A stretch of 64,000 nt of DNA from Sthenelais limicola (taxonomy: Eukaryota; Annelida; Polychaeta; Phyllodocida; Sigalionidae): positions 15,772,906-15,836,905 of the forward strand of contig OW804096.1 in NCBI GenBank assembly GCA_942159475.1, read 5' to 3'. The stretch's first letter is position 1. Each line of letters opens with the position of its first letter. Made by a program: the position numbers and the translations under genes. The notes under the pieces were generated by a model. It did no database searches, was not told the origin of the DNA, and saw nothing but the letters and a program-made list of their open reading frames with translations. Below, one piece after another: positions 29,858-39,860 of this stretch.

Positions 29858-31926
29858 CCTTAGAAAAACTAAGAAGAAAGTTCAAAGAAAAGAGCACAAA
29901 AAGTGCCCCCCAAGGTCCCCCAAACCTAGAATTTTTCATAGAAACATGTGACTCCCAAATCTCTAAAACAAACATCAAAAAGGTGAAGAAACATAATCTT
30001 AAACAGGGAGAAAAACAAGCCCTAAAAACACTTTCAAAAGACAAAGAAGTCTATATTCAAAAGGCGGACAAGGGAGGGGCCTTAGTCATACAAGACACCC
30101 AGAAATACATAGAACAAAGTCAAAAAGACTTAAATAACACCAAATACTATGAAAAGGTGGAAACTGATCAAACCCAAACGTACAGCCAGGAAATAAATGA
30201 ATACATAGAAACCCTGGAAAAAAGAGGCGAAATAAATAAGGGGATAATGAATATCCTCAAAACCGAGAAATGCAAAACCCCACAGGTATATTTCTTACCT
30301 AAAATACACAAAGGAATAATACCACCACCAGGGAGACCGATAGTCTCCTCAAACAGTGGCCCCACAGAAAAGATATCAAACTTTGTAGACATCTTCCTAC
30401 AACCCTTAGTGAAAGAAGGGCAGTCATATATAAAAGACACAGGAGAATTTATAGAAATGATAAAAAGCACAGATAAACTGAAAGACACGGACATCCTAGG
30501 CACACTAGATGTAAGTGCACTCTACACTAATATCCCCAATAAGGAAGGAATCGAAGTAGTAGAAAAAATGCTTAACGCAAAAAGGAACAAAACCGAACTC
30601 CCAACTAACGAAACTCTGAGTGAACTGCTAAAAAAGGTACTAATGTGCAATAACTTCCAATACAATGGGCAAAACTACATCCAAATAGGAGGTACAGCCA
30701 TGGGTACGGCACTGGCACCCTCATATGCCAATTTATTTATGAGGGACCTGGAAGAACGAATGCTAAAACAAGCAACGCACAAACCTACCGTATGGAAGAG
30801 ATACATAGACGATATCTTTTTCATATGGACCCACGGAGAAGAAAAACTCCAGGGATTCATAAACGAACTAAATAATTTCCACCATTCCATAAAGTTCACC
30901 TCCGAATACTCCACGAAGGAGATCAATTTCCTAGACACAAAAGTCAGAAAAGACACAAACGGCGACCTGTACACAACCCTGTACACTAAACCAACAGATA
31001 AAAATAACTATCTGCATTACAGCTCAGCCCACCCTCCACAATGCAAGAAAAGCTTACCCTATAGCCAATTCACACGCATTAACAAGATCTGCACAAAGGA
31101 AGAAGACTTCCATTTGCACAGCAAAGACAAAAGCAAACACTTCAAAAGAAGGGGCTACCCGGAAAATGTGATCCAAAAGGCACTAAATAAAGCACTAAAA
31201 GACAGAAAGGAAAAGGAAAAGGATGAAAAACAGAAAGAAGACCCCAAAAAAGAAGAGAAAAATAACATACACCACATAGGAATGTTCAGACCCAACTACA
31301 ACAAGGCCAGTAAAATACTTAAGAACAACTGGCACCTCTTAGGCAACTCAAAGCAGACAAAAAGCCTACACGAAAAGAACCTAATATGCGGGTACAAAAG
31401 ACCCAAAAACCTAAGAGAACACCTAATAAGAGCGAAACTAGATTACCACCCAGAAAAAGAAAAAGTGGAAAAAGAAGAAAAAACCACCAACAAATGCGAG
31501 CACAAGAAGTGCAAAGTATGCCCAAAGATAAACAGAGAAAATCCCATAAAGGGAACAAACAAAAGAAAGGCAGAAGTAAAAACCAACGTGAACTGCGGCA
31601 GCTCCAATATAATATACTGTATCTCATGCAAAAAATGCAATCATCAGTACATAGGACAGACAAAAAGAACCCTATGGAAGAGAGCAAGCGAACACATGGC
31701 AGACATAAAACACAATAGAACTAAGTCAGAGGTGGGGAAACACTTCAACCTACCAAACCACAAAGGTATACACGACTTTGAAATACAGATAATAGACTTT
31801 ATATACCAACACCCTGAGAGCAAGAGAGCAAAAGACCTGAGGATTCTGATTGAACATAATTGGATCCATAGGTTACAGACATACCAACCACATGGTATGA
31901 ATGTAAAGGATTCCGAATTCAAATGA
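29773..31926 (+). CDS. Penelope-like reverse transcriptase with GIY-YIG endonuclease
   Basis: 717 codons; the first codon given is TTG, because this frame is entered by a frameshift and not a real start. Seen in order: KADKGGALVIQDT (98-110), VYFLPKIHK (172-180), PPGRPIVSSNSGPTEK (185-200), LDVSALYTNIP (245-255), GGTAMGTALAPSYANLFM (306-323) and YIDD (344-347, the metal-binding catalytic pair). A charged linker (about 455-530) follows, then a Cys/His knuckle (CEHKKCKVC) and a GIY-YIG domain from about 612 (IIYCISC ... HQYIGQTKR ... EVGKHF ... EIQIID). All catalytic blocks look intact. Confidence 0.92.
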   Translation: MSFRKTKRIEKTDNKKKLENFPQEQTNIALEKLRRKFKEKSTKSAPQGPPNLEFFIETCDSQISKTNIKKVKKHNLKQGEKQALKTLSKDKEVYIQKADKGGALVIQDTQKYIEQSQKDLNNTKYYEKVETDQTQTYSQEINEYIETLEKRGEINKGIMNILKTEKCKTPQVYFLPKIHKGIIPPPGRPIVSSNSGPTEKISNFVDIFLQPLVKEGQSYIKDTGEFIEMIKSTDKLKDTDILGTLDVSALYTNIPNKEGIEVVEKMLNAKRNKTELPTNETLSELLKKVLMCNNFQYNGQNYIQIGGTAMGTALAPSYANLFMRDLEERMLKQATHKPTVWKRYIDDIFFIWTHGEEKLQGFINELNNFHHSIKFTSEYSTKEINFLDTKVRKDTNGDLYTTLYTKPTDKNNYLHYSSAHPPQCKKSLPYSQFTRINKICTKEEDFHLHSKDKSKHFKRRGYPENVIQKALNKALKDRKEKEKDEKQKEDPKKEEKNNIHHIGMFRPNYNKASKILKNNWHLLGNSKQTKSLHEKNLICGYKRPKNLREHLIRAKLDYHPEKEKVEKEEKTTNKCEHKKCKVCPKINRENPIKGTNKRKAEVKTNVNCGSSNIIYCISCKKCNHQYIGQTKRTLWKRASEHMADIKHNRTKSEVGKHFNLPNHKGIHDFEIQIIDFIYQHPESKRAKDLRILIEHNWIHRLQTYQPHGMNVKDSEFK

Positions 31927-31954
31927 GCCAAAAACCTCGAACCAAAAAGCCACG

Positions 31955-32053
31955 TCAAAAAATTTTTTTGCCACTTCCAAGGACCTGGACCAGACTTGCA
32001 CATTATGTAATAGCTCTCATCCAGTATCCAAAGAAGGTAAAAGATTTACAAAA
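31955..32053 (-). repeat. Penelope-like element terminal inverted repeat, right arm
   Basis: Begins 31 bases after the endonuclease stop codon. It ends about 625 bases before the target duplication, so the element has a long unique tail beyond this arm. Confidence 0.9.
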
Positions 32054-32280
32054 AGTATCCCTAATGAGGTTAGGCTCACACCAATACCTGTACTCTTTTG
32101 AATGACATGAGTGAATAACTACTCAATGTTACCTCACTTTCCCATCGAAAAAATCCCTTGAAAACATTATGAAAAATAAATAAAATAATATAACAATGAA
32201 AATAATTCATTGGACCGCCCCTCAATTAGTCTACTCAAGACAGTGTAAGAAGGGAAGAGAACTAAACACTAACAAAGCAC

Positions 32281-32304
32281 CTGATGAGGCCCTTAGCCGA
32301 AACC
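32281..32304 (+). ncRNA. Hammerhead-ribozyme-like core in the Penelope-like element tail
   Basis: CTGATGA, a GGC/GCC stem with CCTTA loop, and GAAA in exact order. Known: Penelope-like elements carry minimal hammerhead motifs. A matching cleavage site and stems I/III are not clear in the next 40 bases, so self-cleavage is unproven. Confidence 0.55.
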
Positions 32305-32678
32305 GCTCTAAAAAACCAGCCATCTTGTATTTCAAAAAGAAATTATAAAAATAATAAAATGTGTAAGAAAACACATGACACACACCCCTTCCCCCCCCTA
32401 AAAACCAAACACTACCCCACCCCTCCTCCCCCCCCTCCCTCTCCCCCTCTCCCCATTCCCCTTGCCAACTCTACTCAACAAGACTAGAGTCTAGCACAAA
32501 TCTAGTGCAAGTCTAAACACTACACATATATGGACTGGATCGAGGTCACATGACCCAGGGATCAGGGACTTGGCGGGAATTCCAAACCCAAAACCAGGGT
32601 ATAAAAAGAGCCCAGGTACACCAGATTGTCATTCAGCGGTCGTGCAGGTTAGGTGTTACAAGCTTCGTCTACCTATAT

Positions 32679-32694
32679 AGACGTTAGGATTTAT
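32679..32694. repeat. Target-site duplication, right
   Basis: AGACGTTAGGATTTAT, identical to 28415-28430. Confidence 0.85.
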
Positions 32695-32728
32695 GTTGTT
32701 GACTTTTGCGTCCCGGGTATTGAGCAAA

Positions 32729-33127
32729 TGTGTAAAATGAATCACAAGTCGCAAAATTGATATTTTTCAAAGTGTTTTTTTCACAAGATCTCTTTATTGG
32801 AATGTTCTGATTCTTAGATTGTCTAGCACTTACAGTCATATGAGTCCATGTAACAAATCTCAGGACATTGTATTAAATATATCTCTGTGTTTTGAAGGCC
32901 CTTGTATGGAGTATATTTAGTTACTTTACTGGTAATTACCCATCCAGAAACATTGCAATCTTTTCTTTTCAATAATAGAAATACCAAACTTAAAATATAG
33001 AAATACTTATTAGGTGTCCTAGTGTTTACTATTATTGGAATCAGCTTGAACTCCTCTTTTTAAATATGGTGATATCTCAGAATCCAAATTTTGCGACTTA
33101 TGACTTACTTTCCTAAAACGGATCACA
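32729..33127 (+). mobile_element. Family C copy (full length)
   Basis: About 400 bp, TGTAAAATGAATCACAAGTC to TTTCCTAAAACGGATCACA. One of the least diverged copies internally. Confidence 0.82.
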
Positions 33128-33661
33128 TTTTATAATATTATTATCTCTCTTCTCTATTTATTTCTGAGATTTCTGTAAAATTCATGTGATAAAAATCAGG
33201 CTGTACTGAGAACATTTTACTATATGTATGGACATGTATACTATATGAACCCGAACCTGAATCAAATATTTTCAAAATCAAAATATCCCATATCTGTTTT
33301 TTAGAAAATAGAAAAAAATAAAAGGCTGTGTGGCTTAGAAATTTAATCCGAAATGGGAGAGAACCCAATCTTTATTGAAAGCAACTAATTTTAGATGCAC
33401 ATGTTCACCGAAAATATGTGCAATCGCCTTTCAGGTTACTTTAAATATCTGAAAAATTCCAGATCCTGACAATTTATTATAGCCCTTTTCTGTTGTCGAT
33501 GAATTGACATTATTCTTGATCTGAATGGTTTCAGAAATATTATTTTGTATGTATAGCTGGCTTTTCGATCTATTTTTTGTATCTCCTTGGTCAGTAGTAT
33601 AACGATGTTTATACCCAGGTGGTGGTTCTTAAGCTTCTTGCCTCTATTTTATTTTATTCTT
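33128..33661. other. Gene-free stretch, nothing recognised
   Basis: AT-rich; the 75-codon reverse frame at 33141-33368 shows no family. Confidence 0.45.
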
Positions 33662-33677
33662 AAGATTAACCTGCTTT

Positions 33678-34154
33678 GGGAGGGATTTTATGAGGAATTG
33701 TAAACCTTGCCCATGTTGGTATATAGTACGATAGAGTAGAACTGACGTACAAAAGGATAAAAACATGTGTAGTGATGATAGTTATGTGATCCTTTCCTTT
33801 TCTTTTTATTTTTTGATAAAATGTACCCCAAAGGGAGATTGTCTAGTTTAAAATTAATTTGCGTAAAATGAAGTCATAACAGGAGCTAGGTGTGTACACA
33901 ATTCCAATGACGATAAGAAGCCGTACAAATATCCAAAAACACTGTAGTAAGGTAACGAATTTTATTAGATGTTAAAGTATAGCAAGCAAGGTAAAATCTT
34001 CGAACCTCATTTCAGAAGAAGGTACAAAACGAAAAAGTATTCGAACATACAAGAAATTTGATATAAGAGCGATGTAACACATTGTCAAGCTCTTTAAATG
34101 TTGCCTCTGTCTGATTCTTGAATAAAGACCCGGTGTTGGGAAAAAAAAAAAAAA
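33678..34154 (+). mobile_element. Poly(A) retro-insertion with 16-bp target duplication
   Basis: 477 bp ending in AATAAA (34121-34126), then GTGTTGGG and an A tail. AAGATTAACCTGCTTT lies at 33662-33677 and again at 34155-34170. No open frame of note, so it is a processed transcript 3' end or a 5'-truncated LINE. Confidence 0.8.
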
Positions 34155-34485
34155 AAGATTAACCTGCTTTCTATGAAATAATTATTTCTATAAACCGTTA
34201 ATTATATTTTGATGTATCAAATCTATAATATTAACTTTTCCTCCTCAGCTAAAACTGAGAATGGTGTATAAAAGCATAATGTATCTGGCTGAATAAACAC
34301 ATTGAAAACAAACAAACATTATCCTATTCAATACTTCCGTGTGCTGAATGGAAATATGAGACATGGAAACAAGACGTTTAGAAATCCTGACCCATCCCAT
34401 TATAGAGCAAAAAATAGCAACTATCTTTCGTAGGAATTTCCCCCAAGAAGTATGTCGACAAACAACACCAGGATAATAATTATTT

Positions 34486-34720
34486 GGGTCAGATTTTCAG
34501 AAAATGCACAATTCACCTTCACCAACCCTCTCAAATAACCCACATTTAAGACAAAGGTGAGCTTCAAAATACAGTTTCACATAACAGAGCTGATACTTTA
34601 AATCAATGCGATACCAAACATACTCAGATATTCCCAGTATTCATCATTTTTCAGCCTAATTTAAGACAATTTCCTAAATGGGTAGAGTTGCTAATTGTAC
34701 ATTTTCTCAAAATCTGACCC
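34486..34720 (+). mobile_element. Family A copy (CCCGGTATT-type subtype)
   Basis: GGGTCAGATTTTCAGAAAAT to TTTTCTCAAAATCTGACCC; upstream 34380-34485 matches 25474-25577. Confidence 0.86.
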
Positions 34721-35078
34721 GTTAGTGTTTGACCAACAACACACATGCAGGATATTCACTATAATATACTGCCCTACATTAGGCTAGCAGAGCCCTGGAT
34801 ACTGTATAATGTAACGGACATCAGATATCGTATAATAATAACAATAGTGATTTAGTAGATGCATATGTCATTTTGTATTACTTCGGCGAAGTAATAAAAA
34901 CAAACACATGATAAGAAAACAACTCAAGGAAATATTAACTTTCATCGTCTTTCTCTAAATCGAATAAAAAAACGCTATTTCTTCTCAAGATACATTGCCA
35001 AAGTTTTGAAATTCAGAAAGAGCACGACTTTCTACCCATAATTAAAGATGTGAGGGAAAGTATACAGTAGTATTAAGT
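34721..35078. other. Gene-free stretch, nothing recognised
   Basis: AT-rich. The words ATACATTGCCAAAGTTTTGA and ATTCAGAAAGAGCA recur near 57010 and 57240. Confidence 0.4.
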
Positions 35079-35507
35079 TATCCGTTTTAGGAAAATGAGT
35101 CATGAGTCGCAAAATATGGATTTTGAGATATCACCATAATTATTTAAAAAGAGGAGATCAAGCTGATTCCAATGATAGTAAACACTGGGGTACCTAACAT
35201 GTATTTCTATATTTTAAGTTTGATATTTTTATTTTTGAAACGAAAAGTTTGCAATGTTTACCCAGCCAGTATTAAATACTGGCTGGGTAAACCAGTAAAG
35301 TAACTCAATATACTCTATACAAAGGCCTTCAAAACGCAATGATATATTTAATACAATGTCCCGAAATTTGTTACATGGATTTATATGACTATAAGTGATA
35401 AACCCTCTAAAAATTCAGAACATTTCAATAAAGAGATCTTGTGGAAAAAACACTTTTAGAAATATCAATTTTACGATTGATGACTCATTTTCCTGAAACA
35501 CATCACG
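35079..35507 (-). mobile_element. Family C copy (full length, with a small internal duplication)
   Basis: TATCCGTTTTAGGAAAATGA to TTTTCCTGAAACACATCACG. TACCCAGCCAGTATTAAATACTGGCTGGGTA at 35259-35290 forms a perfect hairpin not present in other copies. Confidence 0.78.
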
Positions 35508-35877
35508 TAGCTCGAAGTGTCCGACCCCAACAAAGGCAAAACCAAAAATAATTCCCCTCTCCTATCTCCTCTGTTTTGGGCCTAACGCTATCCACTCAAA
35601 GATTATAATACGACATTATGAAAGTAAAGCGACCGGTTCAGGAATACAGTATTTCAAATTTGGTCACTGGTCTCAGGTGGCAGCAACAGTCAGAGTAGAA
35701 CCTTGGGGTGGCCGCTACACCAGGTGGCGCCAACAGTCTCCCTTTTTCTTCACTTTGTAATCCTGTTGAAATTTGTAATTGTTATTATTGGTATTTTATA
35801 TCCTGCTTCATTTTCATCTACCATCTCATCATTTTCAGCAATCCCCCAATGTATATGTTTTCTAATTATTACTATAA
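35508..35877. other. Gene-free stretch, nothing recognised
   Basis: Contains GTGGCAGCAACAGTC / GTGGCGCCAACAGTC, an imperfect direct repeat 47 bp apart (35675, 35722). Confidence 0.45.
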
Positions 35878-36112
35878 GGGTCAGATTTTCAGAAAATGTA
35901 CAATTGGCAGCTCTACACATTTAGTAAGTTCGGCTAAATTAGGCTGCAATTTGGCCAATACTAGGTAAATTCGAGCATATTCGGCATTACATTGATTCTA
36001 GCAATGTGTTTGGTTAGGTTAAACTGTATTTTGGACTTTATTTTCGTCTGAAATTTGGGTTATTTGAGACGATTGGTGAAGATGAATTGTACAATTTCTG
36101 AAAATCTGACCC
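35878..36112 (-). mobile_element. Family A copy
   Basis: Complete, GGGTCAGATTTTCAGAAAAT to ATTTCTGAAAATCTGACCC. Confidence 0.88.
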
Positions 36113-36634
36113 AAATGCTTACATATGAAGACCGGACAAAGGATCCTCAGTTCCTAGTGGTTTCAGAATAAACTAACAAAATAATGCCTCTAGACAATTT
36201 TATGTTTTTTTAATAAGACTTTTTAATCTTGACGTTTCGGGTGACTTGGTAACCGGCGTCAGTTATGATGTATATATGTATGGCCTTTAGATTGTGAGTG
36301 ACTTAAAGGGACTTTCTCATCTTTGGGCCTCTAGAGAATGCCCAGAGAATAGGAGGATATAGGTTCCTCTGGCTTATCCTAGGCGACATATGTCAATCCC
36401 TCCTGGACAACTCATCTTAAAAAGGATAATATATGGCTGTTATTTATATAATAAATGATATAAATTAATATAATAAATAAAGGTATCTGCCTACCTCCGT
36501 TGCTAAACGATGGCAGTTGTATATATCTAACAACCAGGCAGTCCGACTCAAACCACCACTGGTTGCAGTTGTGTTTTCTACCTCCTTCTTGAGAATTTTT
36601 TCTCCAGTTATGTGGGTAGATCGTTGGTTCATTA
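36113..36634. other. Gene-free stretch with a Penelope-type tail motif
   Basis: On the - strand near 36230-36270, CTGACGCCGG...GAAACGTC resembles the tail motif of Penelope-like elements. A short H fragment (AAAGGGACTTTCTCATCTTT) is at 36305. Confidence 0.4.
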
Positions 36635-36875
36635 GGGTCAGATTTTCAAAAAATGTACTATTAGCAACTCTTCACATTTAGGACATTGTCTTAAATTAGG
36701 CTGAAAAATGATGAATACCGGGTATATCTGAGTACATTTGGTGTCGCATTGATGTAAAGTATCAGTTCTGTTATATAAATGTTAAACTGCATTTTGAAGC
36801 ACATTTTTGTCTTAAATGTGGGTTATTTGAGAGGATTGGTGAAGGCGAATTGTACACTTTCTGAAAATCTGACCC
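36635..36875 (-). mobile_element. Family A copy with ATTA flanks
   Basis: GGGTCAGATTTTCAAAAAAT to CTTTCTGAAAATCTGACCC; ATTA abuts both sides, a candidate 4-bp target duplication. Confidence 0.85.
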
Positions 36876-36939
36876 ATTAATGATTTATAATACTGTTCAG
36901 GCTGTGGAGGCAGACATAAAGGTTCATTTGGTTCGCGTT

Positions 36940-36963
36940 TGGTTCGCGTTTGGTTCGCGTTCG
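36940..36963. repeat. Short tandem GGTTCGCGTTT
   Basis: Three to four direct copies of an 11-base unit. Confidence 0.8.
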
Positions 36964-36993
36964 CGACACCATAACTTTGACGTCGTTCCAGGA

Positions 36994-37190
36994 ATGGTTA
37001 GGACTGACTCCCAATATCTCCCTCACCAGAGTCCCTTCAAACTGAGGGAAAGCCTCTCGCTCCAGACCGCAAAATGCCATTATATTCGCATTAGGATCGC
37101 AAAATTATCGCAGTAGGCATTTTCTGTGATTCATGAAATTAGATCTGAAAAGAAAATCTGACCTGAGAGGGTCTGAGCCTAGACTGGGTT
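36994..37190 (-). mobile_element. Family H copy
   Basis: CCCTTCAAACTGAGGGAAAG, GCCTCTCGCTCCAGACCGCA match H in reverse. Confidence 0.6.
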
Positions 37191-37310
37191 CCTATACACT
37201 GACGATGGACTAAATCCCACGAAAAGACTATTCAAGTGACCATAAAGTGAAAAATCATCTTCACCAACATTTTTACCATAAGATTATCTCAAATGAAGCA
37301 CTCTCATGAC

Positions 37311-37364
37311 AATGTAGAAGCCGAGATGGCAGGATAAAGAAATAAAGATTTAAAAAAAAAAAAA
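37311..37364 (+). mobile_element. 54-bp poly(A) retro-insertion with 15-bp target duplication
   Basis: AATGTAGAAGCCGAGATGGC, AATAAAGATTT and an A tail, between two copies of AAGCACTCTCATGAC (37296-37310, 37365-37379). An extreme 5' truncation of a retrotransposed RNA. Confidence 0.82.
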
Positions 37365-37559
37365 AAGCACTCTCATGACTGATATTGATATTGCAATTCA
37401 CGCCTTAATTATGTATACCTGAATATTTTATTTGAAGGGGGGCCCGGAAAACCAGTTTTCTGAGGGTTCCTATCCTTTTTTGATGTACCTTATTTAATGT
37501 CTGCTTAAAAATACGTATTGCCCCACCCTTAGGTACGAATAAATAATAGCTTGAATTGA

Positions 37560-38260
37560 ATTGTACACTCTAGGTCCAAACCCTCAGATCAGATAAGAAT
37601 GGGGCCAAAAAAAAAATAGGTGTGTTTCCGATTTATCTGGCTGAAAACTAGGTTGGGGGGGATGGTAACTTTTTTTTTTTGTTATTTTTTTTTGTTTGGA
37701 AACCTCCTCCCAGGAACTGAAAAAAATGTCTTTTTCATAACAATAGTTGTTTTGAACATGGGAAATGTGCCTTTTGACAGTTCCAGGTTAGGAAAACCCG
37801 TTTTCCTGCTTTTGTAAGCTTTTTTTGTCAAAAAATCCAAAAAAGTAAGGTATGATGGGAAAAAAATCAGGTATGGTAAATTTTTTTTTAGGTAGGGTAA
37901 GGTTTTTCTAGGTAGGGGGGGGGGGGGGGGGTAAATCGGAAACACACCTATTTTTTTTGGGCCTGGTATGTCAGCCTATTTCACTAATCGGTTTCCTGGC
38001 TTAGAACTCGGTGTTTTAATGGGAACTTAATGATATTTTGCGGTCTTAATGGAATTATAATGGTACGTGTTTGTTTGTTTAATTTTTATTCATCTATGAG
38101 TGATTGCGTCAGCCGGTCCCCTCCCTTTTAATTTTTGAGATTTACATGCCGTGCTGGATAAAACTTTGCGGTTTGAGCCGAGAGGCTTTCCCTTCGTTTG
38201 AAGGGACTCTCTCAACTTTTGGACCTAGACTGTTTACTGAATCCAGTGTGAGTTATAAAT
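37560..38260 (+). mobile_element. Family H copy interrupted by G1
   Basis: CCCTCAGATCAGATAAGAAT before G1 and GTATGTCAG...CGGTTTCCTGGC after it; GAAGGGACTCTCTCAACTTT near the end. The part between about 38065 and 38165 is an extra insertion or divergence. Confidence 0.65.
37605..37963. mobile_element. G1: inverted-repeat element with TGG target duplication
   Basis: The ends GGCC, an A run and ATAGGTGTGTTTCCGATTTA are mirrored by TAAATCGGAAACACACCTAT, a T run and GGGCC. TGG on both sides; the undisturbed H sequence at 15080 shows the empty site. A poly(G) run lies near the right end. No coding capacity. Confidence 0.8.
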
Positions 38261-38361
38261 CTCTACCGATCTCTAACAACCTGTTCCCTCGCAGGTCCCG
38301 GGCAGGTCAAGCGTGGCGCGGAGAAAAAAGTAGAATTGTGTTATGGCCCCAGACGTCACAT

Positions 38362-38590
38362 GGGTCAGAATTTAAGAAAATGCACAATCTACATTTCTAC
38401 ACATCAATCAAACTCTGCTAAATTAGAGGGAAAAGTGATAAATACTAGGTATATCTGAGTATAGTTTGTATTGTATTCATTCAATAAATTTGTCTAGTTA
38501 TGTTGAACTGTATTTCCGTTCCGTCTTAAATTTGGGTTATTTGAGAGGATCGATGAAGATAAATTGTACGTTTTCTGGAGATCTGAACCA
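38362..38590 (-). mobile_element. Family A copy (TTCATTCAATAAAT subtype)
   Basis: GGGTCAGAATTTAAGAAAAT to TTTTCTGGAGATCTGAACC; both ends diverged. Confidence 0.78.
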
Positions 38591-38679
38591 TATACGCTTT
38601 TTTTAAGACATTACATATTTTACGTAGCCAGACGCCAAGGGTTAGACAGTGCAAGCCTGCTTACTGGCCCCGACTTTAG

Positions 38680-38987
38680 GCCAACAAAAAAATAGGTGTG
38701 TTTCCGATTTATCTGGCTGAAAACTAGGTATAGGGGGGGGGGTGGTTACTTTTTTTTTGTTAATTTTTTTTGTTTGGAAACCACCTCCCAGGAACTGAAA
38801 TTTTTTTTCATAACAATAGTTGTTTTGAACATGGGAAATGTGCTTTTTGACAGTTTTGGGTTAGGAAAACCTGTTTTCCTGCTTTTATAAAAAAAGATTT
38901 CGGTAGGGTAAGGTTTTTTTAGGTAGGTGTGTGTGTGTGTGGGGGGGGGGGGGGGGTAAATGGGAAACACACCTATTTCTTTTTGGC
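38680..38987. mobile_element. G2: second G element with TTA flanks
   Basis: GGCCAACAAAAAAATAGG...GTTTCCGATTTA to TAAATGGGAAACACACC...TTTTTGGCC, TTA on both sides. Poly(G) and (GT)n near the right end. Confidence 0.8.
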
Positions 38988-39021
38988 CTTAGCTAAGCTT
39001 CAGCAGTTCTAAGGTGCATTT

Positions 39022-39243
39022 GGGTGAAGTCGCCAGAAAATGTACAATTCGCCTTCACAAATCTAATTAAACAACCCAAATATAAGAGGTTTAAACTACA
39101 GATAAACATAATGCATTCATTATTCAAATCAACATAGTACCAATATACTCAGATATACTTAGGCTTTTTCATTTCCAGGTTAATTCAGCAGAGTTTAGGA
39201 AATATGGACACAGTTGATTGTACATTTTCGGATGTCCTGACCC
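39022..39243 (+). mobile_element. Family A copy (diverged)
   Basis: GGGTGAAGTCGCCAGAAAAT to TTTTCGGATGTCCTGACCC; it resembles the 3211 copy at the left end. Confidence 0.72.
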
Positions 39244-39860
39244 ATGTAGTGATCTCTCTGATGTTACACTTATTGACACAGACAGAATGGGAGTGGAAAT
39301 CAGATCAACCTCAGGTCAAAACAAAAATATAGAAAAAAAAGAAGAAAAAGATAAACCTCAGGTCAACTGAAGTTTTAGCTACAGAGAACAGAAACGATAA
39401 ATTTATATAGGAAATATGCAGGGATTTTTTTAAAAGTTCTGTTTAATTGAAAATTCAAGTAAAATGATTTCTGAGTTGAGCGGAACATAGTGTACATAAT
39501 TAGTTCTCTCTAATTTAAAATAACCGGACACATACAAATAATAAGTATTGACCAAAACACGTACAAATCCTTTAATATATAAGAGCAATAAGCTAAGGCA
39601 AACTCAATTTCTAGTATAAGGTCGACTGCCTGTGGTGTGTTGAACGGTCTTATTTATATATGTTTATATCACCAATATATAGGATGCTGTATCAATTTTA
39701 ACTTTATTGGAAGTAATGCTGATAATTCCCCAAATTTGTAAACTTCATGTATTTTTTGATTAACCAACCAGCCTCCTTGATAAATGACCATTGAAGCCCG
39801 AAACGTCGGATCCCCAATAAAACAAACAAACCATGTTTCATATTGCTTCTTGCTCCATAT
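39244..39860. other. Gene-free stretch ending in a Penelope-type tail motif
   Basis: Near 39780, ATAAATGACCATTGAAGCCC then GAAACGTCGG and AATAAAAC resemble a retroelement tail. Nothing else recognised. Confidence 0.4.

Larger units (their letters stand above)
28431..32678 (+). mobile_element. Penelope-like retroelement, near full length, with 16-bp target duplication
   Basis: 4,248 bp flanked by AGACGTTAGGATTTAT at 28415-28430 and 32679-32694. Near its ends are inverted repeats of about 96 bp (28432-28527 and 31955-32053; core ATACTGGATGAGAGCTATTA). It encodes an N-terminal frame, a reverse transcriptase and a GIY-YIG endonuclease. The 3' region holds a hammerhead-like core at 32281. Known for the group: priming at nicked DNA, terminal repeats in direct or inverted array, variable target duplications. 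The coding region carries apparent frameshifts, so it is probably not autonomous now. Confidence 0.9.

Noticed and set aside
30168..31687. Several reverse-strand frames rich in Leu/Phe/Ser
   Set aside because: Antisense of the A-rich Penelope-like coding region.
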